Program-made: the position numbers and the translations under genes
Assembly: GCA_043798435.1 (NCBI GenBank)
Contig: JAZDOR010000110.1
Location: 1 to 13,015, forward strand
Direction of reading: 5' to 3'
DNA length: 13,015 nucleotides
Origin: JAGUXG01 sp043798435
GTDB taxonomy: Bacteria > UBA9089 > UBA9088 > JAGUXG01
Shown: positions 5,699-12,570 of the stretch, piece after piece
How the letters are laid out: each line of letters opens with the position of its first letter
How positions within the stretch are numbered: the first letter of the stretch is position 1
The notes under the pieces: generated by a model
The model's input: only the letters and a program-made list of their open reading frames with translations
Databases searched by the model: none
What the model was told of the DNA's origin: nothing

Positions 5699-6463
5699 AT
5701 GATTCATAAAACAGCGATTGTTTCTAAAGAGGCTAAGATTGGAAGGGGTGTGGAGATAGGAGATTATGCTATCATAGAGGAGGATGTAGAGATTGGACCT
5801 GGCACAAGGATAGGCGCCTTCTCTCTTTGCCTAAATGGCACAAGGATTGGCAAGGATTGTAAGATTTACAACAATGTAACGATTGGAGGAGAGCCTCAGA
5901 TTAAAGGCTGGAAAGCTGCCAAATCCTATTGTTTTGTGGGAGATAGGAATGTGATTAGAGAGTATGTTACGATTCACCGTTCATCAACAGAAGGCTCAGC
6001 TACAAAGATAGGCGATGATAATTTCATTATGGCCACGGCTCACATTGCCCATAATTGCCAGATAGGAACAGGTGTGATTATGACTAATTATGCTACATTG
6101 GCTGGGCATGTTGTTGTAGAGGATAGGGCTGTCATCTCCGGGCTTGCTGCCATTCATCAATTTGTGAGGATTGGAGCCTTAGCTATGGTTGGTGGGGGTT
6201 CAAAGGTTGTCCAGGATGTTCCACCGTATATCACTGTTGATGGACACCCTGCCGCAGCTGTCAGCTTAAATACTGTTGGACTTCAGAGGAGTGGCATCTC
6301 GTCCAAGGTGAGACAGGACCTAAAAGTGGCTTACAGGTTTTTATATAGGTCACATCTGAATATTACTCAGGCTTTAGCTAAGATAGAGGAAGAGATACCG
6401 CAGTCTCCAGAGATTGCACATCTTCTTGAGTTTATCAAAAGCTCCCAGAGGGGAATATGTTAA
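5699..6463 (+). CDS. lpxA: Acyl-[ACP]--UDP-N-acetylglucosamine O-acyltransferase (LpxA)
   Basis: This is the first enzyme of lipid A synthesis, a cytoplasmic trimer that transfers 3-hydroxyacyl chains to the 3-OH of UDP-GlcNAc. The 254 residues (E. coli has 262) form a hexapeptide-repeat left-handed beta helix (about 1-185), then a helical C-terminal domain. The catalytic region AHIAHNC (114-120) places H118 at the position of E. coli H125. ATLAGHV (132-138) and AIHQF (151-155) supply further conserved histidines. MVGGGSKV (163-170) has glycine (G166) at the position that acts as the chain-length ruler, hinting at long (C14-like) acyl chains. It was formerly coupled to the HAD gene by TGATG and is now separated by the duplication and two elements. 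fabZ, lpxD, lpxB and lpxI are not in the window. Confidence 0.96.
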   Translation: MIHKTAIVSKEAKIGRGVEIGDYAIIEEDVEIGPGTRIGAFSLCLNGTRIGKDCKIYNNVTIGGEPQIKGWKAAKSYCFVGDRNVIREYVTIHRSSTEGSATKIGDDNFIMATAHIAHNCQIGTGVIMTNYATLAGHVVVEDRAVISGLAAIHQFVRIGALAMVGGGSKVVQDVPPYITVDGHPAAAVSLNTVGLQRSGISSKVRQDLKVAYRFLYRSHLNITQALAKIEEEIPQSPEIAHLLEFIKSSQRGIC

Positions 6464-6565
6464 AATAGTGAGCAGTAAGCAGTGAAGAAAAGAATATGAA
6501 CCACGGAGACACGGAGATAACTCAATGTAAAATGCAAAATTAGCAATTAGCATTTCAAAATTATA
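6464..6565. repeat. Intergenic repeat remnant, family A-like octads
   Basis: It contains two tandem CACGGAGA octads (6502-6517), the reverse complement of the TCTCCGTG type in the family A copies. There is also GAGCAGTAAGCAG text at 6471-6483 and a small hairpin AAATGC...GCATTT near 6530-6556. It fills the gap between lpxA and pmbA. No gene or clear terminator is seen. Confidence 0.55.
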
Positions 6566-6575
6566 GGAGGAAGAT

Positions 6576-7928
6576 ATGTTTGGAAAAGATGAGATTAAGG
6601 CGTCTTGCCAGGAGGCTATCGGGTATTCTGCCTCTGATCAGATAGAGGCGGTGATAATAGCCAATCACTCTATGTTGACAAGGTTTGCCAATTCTACTAT
6701 TCATCAGAATATGGAAGATCAGGATTGCGTGGCAAAGATTAGGGTAGTTAGAGGAAAGAGGATAGGCTCAGCTTCAACAAATATAATGAGCTCTATCAGT
6801 ATCAGGGAAACAGTTAAAAGGGCAGAGGATATTGCCTCAGCCAGCAAAGAAGACCATGAGTTTATCTGCTTGCCAAAACCAGGACAGATACAGGAAGTGA
6901 GCGGATTTTCCCAAAGGACAGCGGATTACTCTTATCAGCAAATGGCTGAAGATGTGAGGAGGGTTATTGAGAAGGCAGAGGCTGCCCAATGCAAGGTAGC
7001 AGGTGCATACTCCAAGAATATCATTGAGATAGGCTGTGCCAACTCCTTGGGGATTATGGCTAATGCCAGCCTGACCAATGCCTCTATTATTATCGTGGCT
7101 GAGAAAGACGGCTCTACTGGATACGGCTCTGGACTTTCAAGCGACATAGGAAAGATTGATATTGAAGCTGTGGCAAGCATAGCTATAGAAAAATCCCTGA
7201 AAGGAATAGGGGCTTCTGAAATTCCCCCGGGTGAATATGAGGTGGTCTTAGAGCCACCAGCAGTGGCTGACCTGCTCTTGTTTTTGGGATACCTTGGGTT
7301 TGGTGCTCTGGCTTATCAGGAAGGCAGGTCTTTCGTCTGCGGAAACTTAGGCAAGAGGATAGTGGGCGAGAATATTACTATCTGGGATGATGCCATAGAC
7401 CCGGTTGGAATGCCTGTTCCTTTTGACTTTGAGGGCATGCCAAAGGAGAAGGTAGTCTTAATAGAAAATGGTGTGGCTAAGGGTCTTGTTTATGACTCAT
7501 ACACAGCACACAAAGAAGGAAGGATTTCAACTGGACATTCCCTTCCCCAGCCAAATACATCAGGACCCATTCCCACAAACCTTTTTATGAAGGAAGGGGA
7601 GCACACAAAGGATGAGCTAATCTCTGCTACCAAAAAAGGGATTCTGGTTACCAGATTCCATTACACAAATGTGATTGAGCCGATGAAGTGCGTCATCACT
7701 GGAATGACAAGGGATGGAGCCTTTCTGATAGAGAATGGCAGGATAACTAAGCCTATTAAGAATATGAGGTTTACCCAGTCAGTGCTGGAGGCATTATCTT
7801 CTGTCTCGATGATAGGAAAGGAGAGGCAGCTCTCTTGTGAAGGGACAATTATGGACTTTCCCTCTGGATGCTATGTGCCCTGCCTTAAGATAGACAAGTT
7901 CTGCTTTAGCGGAAAGACAGAGTTTTAG
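6576..7928 (+). CDS. pmbA: TldD/PmbA-family protein, PmbA (TldE)-like
   Basis: The 450-residue protein aligns with the TldD/PmbA fold along its length: an N-terminal domain with RFANSTIHQN (36-45) and a C-terminal beta-rich domain including GRISTGHSLPQPNTSGP (315-331) and MTRDGAFLIENGRITKPIKNM near 377-397. The HExxxH zinc motif of TldD is absent, and the text around 243-253 reads GALAYQEGRSF, so this is the PmbA/TldE type. In known systems TldE pairs with TldD to form a protease that trims unfolded peptides, for example in microcin B17 maturation and CcdA degradation. No TldD is in the window, so it should be encoded elsewhere. AGGAGG five bases before ATG 6576 fixes the start. It is cytoplasmic, with no signal peptide. 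Confidence 0.85.
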   Translation: MFGKDEIKASCQEAIGYSASDQIEAVIIANHSMLTRFANSTIHQNMEDQDCVAKIRVVRGKRIGSASTNIMSSISIRETVKRAEDIASASKEDHEFICLPKPGQIQEVSGFSQRTADYSYQQMAEDVRRVIEKAEAAQCKVAGAYSKNIIEIGCANSLGIMANASLTNASIIIVAEKDGSTGYGSGLSSDIGKIDIEAVASIAIEKSLKGIGASEIPPGEYEVVLEPPAVADLLLFLGYLGFGALAYQEGRSFVCGNLGKRIVGENITIWDDAIDPVGMPVPFDFEGMPKEKVVLIENGVAKGLVYDSYTAHKEGRISTGHSLPQPNTSGPIPTNLFMKEGEHTKDELISATKKGILVTRFHYTNVIEPMKCVITGMTRDGAFLIENGRITKPIKNMRFTQSVLEALSSVSMIGKERQLSCEGTIMDFPSGCYVPCLKIDKFCFSGKTEF

Positions 7929-7935
7929 TAAGTGC

Positions 7936-8078
7936 GTAACTATTTACCGAGAGTGAAGCAGAAGATAATTATTTACCGCAGAGAACGCTGAGAACGCAGA
8001 AAATTTACAAAATTTTTAAGTTTTTATTTCTCTGTGCCCTCTGTGGTTAGTATTTCTTTCAAATGGCCAAAGCGTTAC
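7936..8078. repeat. Dispersed repeat, family A copy 3, supplying the start of the next gene
   Basis: It begins GTAACTATTTACC and has tandem 9-bp units CGCAGAGAA, CGCTGAGAA, CGCAGAAAA (7977-8003). It then has the inverse text TCTGTGCCC, TCTGTGGTT on the right, and ends ATGGCCAAAGCGTTAC (8063-8078), matching copies 1 and 2. The left boundary could be 7928 (GTAAG next to the pmbA stop). No target-site duplication is visible. Confidence 0.7.
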
Positions 8079-8704
8079 CAATCTTCTTCCTGCTTCTCCT
8101 CTCTGGATGCACACTTTTTGAGTGGACAATAAAAGAGGAAAAAGAAGGGGTCTGGCATACGGTCAGTAAAGGTGAGACGCTCTGGAGGATAGCCAAAACC
8201 TATAAGATTGATATTGAGCTTATCGCCTGCGAGAATAGGATTGAGGATGTCACCAAAGTAGAAACAGGCCAAAAGATATTTATACCCGGGGCAAAGAAGA
8301 TATTAAAGATAGAACCTTTTGTTAAGGTAGAAAAGGGCTTAGAGTTTATCTGGCCTATAAAAGGAAACCTCACCTCATACTTTGGAAAGAGAATGGGAGA
8401 GTTTCATCAGGGAATAGATATTGCGGTAAATGAAGGCACCCAGATACGAGCATCTGCGGATGGGGTTGTCACTTATAGCGGGTTTTATGGAAATTACGGA
8501 AATGTGGTTATCATTACCCATAAGCACGACCTTTCTACAATCTATGCCCATAACAAGGAGAATCTATCAAAGATAGAGGATAGGGTAAAGCAGGGTGATG
8601 TAATCGCTCTGGCTGGCTCAACAGGAAGGTCAACCGGGCCACATCTCCACTTTGAAATACGGTCCAAAGGCGTGGCAAAAGACCCACTTGGCTATTTGGA
8701 GTAA
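8063..8704 (+). CDS. LysM-M23 murein endopeptidase or activator lipoprotein (NlpD/LytM type)
   Basis: The 213-residue protein begins with a very short lipoprotein signal, MAKALPIFFLLLLSGC, with lipobox LSGC (13-16) and lipidated C16. A LysM peptidoglycan-binding domain (about 31-75) includes VSKGETLWRIAKTY. The M23 LytM domain (about 95-213) has the zinc ligands H115 and D119 (HQGID), H163 in YAHN, and H194/H196 in GPHLHFEI. All expected catalytic residues are present, so it is probably an active DD-endopeptidase rather than a degenerate activator like EnvC or NlpD. It would act in the periplasm on crosslinked peptidoglycan. There is no Shine-Dalgarno: the ATG and first five codons lie in a dispersed repeat. 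The stop TAA is within GTAAGCGTTC, another element-like terminus. Confidence 0.92.
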   Translation: MAKALPIFFLLLLSGCTLFEWTIKEEKEGVWHTVSKGETLWRIAKTYKIDIELIACENRIEDVTKVETGQKIFIPGAKKILKIEPFVKVEKGLEFIWPIKGNLTSYFGKRMGEFHQGIDIAVNEGTQIRASADGVVTYSGFYGNYGNVVIITHKHDLSTIYAHNKENLSKIEDRVKQGDVIALAGSTGRSTGPHLHFEIRSKGVAKDPLGYLE

Positions 8705-8763
8705 GCGTTCGCGTGCCAAGATAAACTCTTTGAACTCTAATTAACTGATTTGATATAGAAAAT
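8701..8763. other. Short spacer with an element-like terminus at the M23 stop codon
   Basis: GTAAGCGTTC at 8701-8710 is the same ten bases that begin the MITE at 5533, and its TAA is the stop codon of the M23 gene. The rest of the gap to 8763 is A/T-rich with no recognisable right end. It may be a fragment of a family B element. The ATG at 8764 has no good ribosome binding site. Confidence 0.35.
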
Positions 8764-9459
8764 ATGAAACGGTTTGTTGATAGTTTTAATTATGCTATAG
8801 CTGGTGTTGTCCATGGGCTCAAAACACAGAGGAATATGCAGGTTCATTTGTTCGCTGCAGTCCTGGTGCTTTTTATCAGCTTTAATCTTAAATTAGAAAG
8901 GATAGAGCTTCTGAGCATAGCCTTTGCCATAGCCCTTGTCTTAATAGCTGAGATGCTGAACACAGCTGTAGAGAGCATAGTTAACATAATATCGCCTGAG
9001 GCAAGTTCTGGGGCAAAGACAGCCAAGGACATAGGTGCAGGTGCAGTGCTGATTGCAGCCATTAATGCGGTGATTGTTGGGTATACGGTGATTTATAACC
9101 ATATCCCAAAAGATATTGTCAAGACAACTGTGAAAAAGGTAGAGACGTCTTCATCCCATCTCTCTTTTAGCTCTTTATTGCTGGTTATCATTATGGTAGT
9201 TATCCTCAAGGCATATACAAAGAAAGGGACATATCTCTACGGTGGAATGCCTTCAGGTCATACAGCTGTTGCCTTTTCCATCTGGACAGCGGTTGCCTTT
9301 ATCTCCCAATCTTTAGTTGTAACCTCGCTTGTCTTAATCCTGGCTTTGATTGTGACTATAGAGAGGATACGGGTGGGTGCCCACACCTTTTTTGAGGTTC
9401 TCTTTGGGGCGATACTGGGGGTCCTGATTACCGTTATTGTTTTTCAATGGAAAGGTTGA
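8764..9459 (+). CDS. dgkA: Fused undecaprenol/diacylglycerol kinase and PAP2 phosphatase
   Basis: The 231-residue membrane protein has two domains. Residues 1-112 are a DgkA/UdpK-type kinase with SFNYAIAGV (7-15), KTQRNMQVHLFAA (20-32) and the signature EMLNTAVESIVN...AKTAKDIGAGA (63-93). Residues 130-231 are a PAP2 phosphatase: PSGH (163-166), then R201-x5-H207-x3-E211 where most PAP2 enzymes have Asp. I believe Glu at this place is usual in kinase-PAP2 fusions. In Gram-positive relatives this kinase makes undecaprenyl phosphate from undecaprenol, so the pair may tune the lipid carrier pool for cell-wall synthesis. That fits the adjacent M23 and PBP1A genes. The kinase has three predicted helices and the PAP2 part about three more. 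The Shine-Dalgarno is weak. Confidence 0.88.
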   Translation: MKRFVDSFNYAIAGVVHGLKTQRNMQVHLFAAVLVLFISFNLKLERIELLSIAFAIALVLIAEMLNTAVESIVNIISPEASSGAKTAKDIGAGAVLIAAINAVIVGYTVIYNHIPKDIVKTTVKKVETSSSHLSFSSLLLVIIMVVILKAYTKKGTYLYGGMPSGHTAVAFSIWTAVAFISQSLVVTSLVLILALIVTIERIRVGAHTFFEVLFGAILGVLITVIVFQWKG

Positions 9460-9490
9460 GGAGGTTCTATGGAAAGGTTGAGGAGGTTCT
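9447..9490 (+). repeat. 22-bp perfect tandem duplication at the kinase-PAP2 gene end
   Basis: The sequence ATGGAAAGGTTGAGGAGG plus TTCT occurs at 9447-9468 and again at 9469-9490. The first copy includes the last codons and stop of the kinase-PAP2 gene and a GAGGAGG ribosome binding site. The second ATG (9469) opens a 22-codon reading frame starting MERLRRF that runs into the adjoining palindrome. Confidence 0.9.
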
Positions 9491-9555
9491 ATGTTCTATG
9501 TTCTATGTTAATCTTTAACCTAGAACATAGAACTTAGAACATAGAACTATATTAC
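9486..9555. repeat. Inverted heptad array upstream of the PBP1A gene
   Basis: The left arm is three GTTCTAT heptads ending GTTAA (9486-9511). The right arm (9515-9547) begins TTAAC and carries four complementary heptads of the TAGAACA type. The loop is three bases, so a long AT-rich hairpin can form. The block ends ATATTAC at 9555, four bases before the PBP1A ATG. This is the same architecture as 4491-4634 but with a different heptad. Confidence 0.85.
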
Positions 9556-9559
9556 AAAC

Positions 9560-11611
9560 ATGAGAAGGATAAAGATAGTGAAGGAACCAGAATTAAAAGA
9601 AGGCTCACAAAAGAAGTCCTGGATTAAGGGATTACTCATAAAAGCAATTCTATTCCTCTTTTTCTTTTGTTTATCGGTAGGGATAGGGGTGGCTGCTGGC
9701 ATCCTCATCGCCTGCATTAACAACCTTCCATCGCTTGACCCATTAGACTATAAGGGTCAGGACTACTGGATGCTTCCGACAAGGGTCTATTCAGAGGACA
9801 AAGAGCTTATCGGAGAGTTCTCTAAGGAGAGAAGGAGGCTGATAAAGATAGCGGAGGTTTCAAAACACACCATAGCCGCCTTTGTTTCTGCAGAGGATGC
9901 CGGCTTCTTCAAGCACCACGGTATAAATATAAAGGGCATCATCAGGGCGACTGTGGTCAACCTTGCCTCTGGCAGGGTAAAGGAGGGAGGCTCTTCCATA
10001 ACCCAGCAGTTGGCAAAAAACCTCTTTCTTACTAATGAAAAGACCCTAAAGAGAAAGGTTCAGGAGACACTTTTGGCTCTAAAGATTGAGAGGCAATATT
10101 CAAAAAATGAAATTTTAGAGAGATACCTCAATAAGATATACTTTGGAAAAGGGGTCTATGGGATAGAGTCTGCTTCTAGTTTATACTTTGAAAGACCAGC
10201 AAAAGACCTTCTCCTCCATCAATCGGCTATCCTTGCTGGAATACCAAAGGCACCAAATGATTACTCACCTTTAGCAAACCCGGACAAAGCAGCAGATAGG
10301 GGAAAATGGGTTCTGAAACGTATGGTGAAGGAAAGATATATAAGCCGGGTTGATTTAGAAAGATACTGTTCTTTGATAGATGAGGAGACAAAGAGGATGA
10401 AGGAGAGGGGAAGGATTGTTGGCGTAACTATCAACAAGGCACCATACTTTATTGAGTATTTAAGGACAATATTAGAAAGGGATTATGGCCCCGGTCTTAT
10501 CTATCAAGGAGGGCTACAGATAGAGACAACCCTGGACTTTAAGATGCAACAGGCTGCAGAGAAGGCACTATATTCTGCTTTGGAAAGGCTTAATGCAGGA
10601 AGAAAAGAGAGGATAGAAGGCGGTCTGCTTGCCATTGACCCGAGAACAGGAGGGATAAAGGCTATGGTTGGTGGCTCTGGTTTTTGTGTCAAGAATCAAT
10701 TGAACAGGACATATCAGACCAAAAGGCAACCAGGCTCTTCCTTTAAGCCGATAATCTATGCCACAGCCTTTGACTCCGGGTTCACCTTAGAAGATACAAT
10801 AGTTGATGAAGATGTTAGCTATACTGGGGCAGATGGAAAGCTCTGGACGCCTCAGAATTATGGAGGAAAGCATTATGGAGTGGTCACCCTGAGGAAGGCT
10901 CTTGAGCTGTCCATAAATATTGTTACCATAAAGGTTTTGGAGAAGTTGGGTACGGAAAAGGTGATCGCCTATGCCCATAGGCTGGGGATAGAGTCAGCCC
11001 TTGACCCATATCTATCTTTGGCACTTGGTTCATCTGAGGTCAGTTTGATGGAGTTGGTTACTGCTTACGCTTGTTTTGCCAATTCTGGAATGAGGCTCAA
11101 GCCTTATGGGATACAGCAGGCAAAGGACAAAGAAGGAGCAGTTTTAGAAGAGGCTGTCCCTTTTTATGAGCCGGTGCTTCCGCCTGAGACAGCATATTTA
11201 GTCAATTCTGCACTTTCCGGGGTGATAACAAGAGGCACAGCCTATCCTGTCCTGCGAGGGGTATTTGACCGTGATATTGCTGGAAAGACAGGCACAACAA
11301 ACGATTATGTCGATGCCTGGTTTATTGGCTATACCCCTGACCTTGTTTGTGGTGTCTGGGTAGGTTATGATAAGAAGAGGAAGAGCCTTGGAGAGAAGCA
11401 GACAGGTTGCACTGTTGCCGCTCCAATATTCAGAGACTTTATGACTGAGGCATTAAAGGAGCTTCCAAAGAGCAGTTTTCCTATTCCAGAGAATATCACC
11501 GTTGGAACAGAAACGGACACAGGGACAATTACAGATGAGGTAGAAGAGGTATATCCTGAAGAAAAAGCGGAAGATGTGCCTGATAAGCTGGATTTTAATG
11601 AGGAGTGGTAA
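9560..11611 (+). CDS. mrcA: Class A penicillin-binding protein 1A (bifunctional transglycosylase/transpeptidase)
   Basis: The 683-residue enzyme polymerises lipid II and crosslinks peptidoglycan on the outer face of the inner membrane. It has a basic cytoplasmic tail (1-25) and a membrane anchor (about 26-51). The GT51 transglycosylase domain (about 70-245) includes SAEDAGFFKHHG (110-121) with catalytic E112, and GGSSITQQLAKN (143-154). The transpeptidase domain (about 350-630) has SSFK with S393 and K396, SIN (451-453) and KTGTT (576-580). The acidic C-terminal tail (about 645-683) is short and has no recognised domain. All catalytic motifs are intact. The ATG follows an inverted array with no Shine-Dalgarno. 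Immediately upstream is the kinase-PAP2 gene, which fits a cell-wall operon. Confidence 0.94.
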   Translation: MRRIKIVKEPELKEGSQKKSWIKGLLIKAILFLFFFCLSVGIGVAAGILIACINNLPSLDPLDYKGQDYWMLPTRVYSEDKELIGEFSKERRRLIKIAEVSKHTIAAFVSAEDAGFFKHHGINIKGIIRATVVNLASGRVKEGGSSITQQLAKNLFLTNEKTLKRKVQETLLALKIERQYSKNEILERYLNKIYFGKGVYGIESASSLYFERPAKDLLLHQSAILAGIPKAPNDYSPLANPDKAADRGKWVLKRMVKERYISRVDLERYCSLIDEETKRMKERGRIVGVTINKAPYFIEYLRTILERDYGPGLIYQGGLQIETTLDFKMQQAAEKALYSALERLNAGRKERIEGGLLAIDPRTGGIKAMVGGSGFCVKNQLNRTYQTKRQPGSSFKPIIYATAFDSGFTLEDTIVDEDVSYTGADGKLWTPQNYGGKHYGVVTLRKALELSINIVTIKVLEKLGTEKVIAYAHRLGIESALDPYLSLALGSSEVSLMELVTAYACFANSGMRLKPYGIQQAKDKEGAVLEEAVPFYEPVLPPETAYLVNSALSGVITRGTAYPVLRGVFDRDIAGKTGTTNDYVDAWFIGYTPDLVCGVWVGYDKKRKSLGEKQTGCTVAAPIFRDFMTEALKELPKSSFPIPENITVGTETDTGTITDEVEEVYPEEKAEDVPDKLDFNEEW

Positions 11612-11627
11612 TAGAGGAGAAAATTTT

Positions 11628-11699
11628 ATGAAGAGCTTTTATAATATTCCTTTAATGTTTATTTCCTTATCGAGGCAAATTTCATCCTCAACTCATTAA
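11628..11699 (+). other. Possible stub of a displaced gene (23 codons)
   Basis: AGAGGAGA precedes an ATG at 11628 at proper spacing, just after the PBP1A stop. The frame reads MKSFYNIPLMFISLSRQ and stops at 11697-11699. No family is recognised. The good ribosome binding site with a very short frame, at the point where the sequence becomes A/T-rich, suggests the beginning of the original next gene, cut when the restriction-modification segment arrived. Chance is also possible. Confidence 0.25.
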
Positions 11700-11721
11700 G
11701 GCATTGCTAAATATTATTAAT

Positions 11722-12570
11722 ATGTATAAAACAGCACAAGAAGAATTCGATTTAAAAAGGTTTTTAATTAGAGAACCATCTGTTCATTATAGAGCCGAGG
11801 CTTATCGTTCAAAAAGAATGGTTTTATTTCAAGGTGATGTAAGAAATTCAAATACTTTTGATAGAGAATTTGCAGACCTCATAGTTACTTCTCCACCATA
11901 CAATGTTGGTATTGAATATAACTCAAATAATGATGAATTGACTTATGAACAATATTTAGAATTTTCTGAAAATTGGATTTCAAATTGCTTCAAATGGAGT
12001 AAACCTCAGGCAAGATTTTTATTGAACATTCCCTTAGATAAAAATAAGGGTGGACAAAAAAGTGTAGGAGCAGATTTAACAAAAATTGCACAAAAAGTTG
12101 GATGGAAATATCATTCAACAATTATCTGGAATGAGGGAAATATTTCTCGTAGAACTGCCTGGGGATCCTGGTTATCAGCAGCAGCACCATATGTTATAGC
12201 ACCTGTTGAATTAATTGTTATACTTTTTAAGGAAAACTGGAAAAAGACAAATGGTACAAAGATCTCGGATATTACAAAAGAACAATTTATGGAATGGACG
12301 AATGGACTATGGACTTTTAATGGAGAAAGTAAGAAAAAGATTGGGCATCCAACCCCCTTCCCTCGTGATTTACCTTTTCGTGCAATAAAATTATTTAGTT
12401 TTGTTAAAGATATAGTATTTGACCCATTTGCTGGAAGCGGAACTACCTTAATAGAGGCTGTAAATAATGATAGAATTGCCATAGGTTTAGAGATTGACCC
12501 AAAATATTGCGAATTGGCAAAAAAAAGAATCATTAAAGAAACTACAAGATTGGAGTTTGATAATGAATGA
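11722..12570 (+). CDS. Beta-type DNA methyltransferase, probably N4-cytosine-specific
   Basis: It has 282 residues from ATG 11722. A TTG at 11704 with a weak AAGG would add six. Numbering from that TTG, motif IV is TSPPY (62-66); the SPPY form is typical of N4-cytosine methyltransferases. The SAM-binding motif I DPFAGSGTT (240-248) follows it, giving the beta-class order with the target region between (about 75-235). GLEIDPKYCELAKKRI (261-276) is the usual helix after motif I. It would methylate host DNA at a specific site that cannot be predicted. Its 3' end overlaps the HNH endonuclease start by eight bases, so the two form a restriction-modification pair. Base composition is visibly more A/T-rich than the envelope genes, suggesting horizontal acquisition. 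With its partner truncated, it may now be a solitary methyltransferase. Confidence 0.9.
   Translation: MYKTAQEEFDLKRFLIREPSVHYRAEAYRSKRMVLFQGDVRNSNTFDREFADLIVTSPPYNVGIEYNSNNDELTYEQYLEFSENWISNCFKWSKPQARFLLNIPLDKNKGGQKSVGADLTKIAQKVGWKYHSTIIWNEGNISRRTAWGSWLSAAAPYVIAPVELIVILFKENWKKTNGTKISDITKEQFMEWTNGLWTFNGESKKKIGHPTPFPRDLPFRAIKLFSFVKDIVFDPFAGSGTTLIEAVNNDRIAIGLEIDPKYCELAKKRIIKETTRLEFDNE

Larger units (their letters stand above)
5236..5736. repeat. 90-bp tandem duplication of the HAD-lpxA junction, each copy carrying one insertion
   Basis: Copy 1 is 5236-5311 plus 5475-5488. Copy 2 is 5489-5532 plus 5691-5736. After removing each insertion and one copy of its target duplication, both are exactly 90 bp. 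They begin TGGTGGTAGA (HAD 3' end) and finish AAAGAGGCTAA (lpxA codons 10-13). I find only two differences, both in the HAD-derived part: GAAAGTC versus GAGAGCC. Copy 1 supplies the HAD stop and copy 2 supplies the working lpxA start. Confidence 0.9.

Noticed and set aside
5696..5701. TTG at 5696 as the lpxA start, giving MMIHK
   Set aside because: It is only two bases from the GAGGAGG site. ATG 5699 has proper spacing and matches the ATG of the ancestral TGATG overlap.
12111..12533. Open frame of 140 codons on the minus strand opposite the methyltransferase
   Set aside because: It lies wholly inside a gene with clear SPPY and FAGSG motifs, has no recognisable domain and no ribosome binding site. 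It is a shadow frame.
12494..12562. Upstream in-frame ATG at 12494 as the HNH nuclease start
   Set aside because: The 23 extra residues lie over the methyltransferase's conserved C-terminal helix. The ATG at 12563 has GGAG upstream and gives the usual short overlap of R-M partners.
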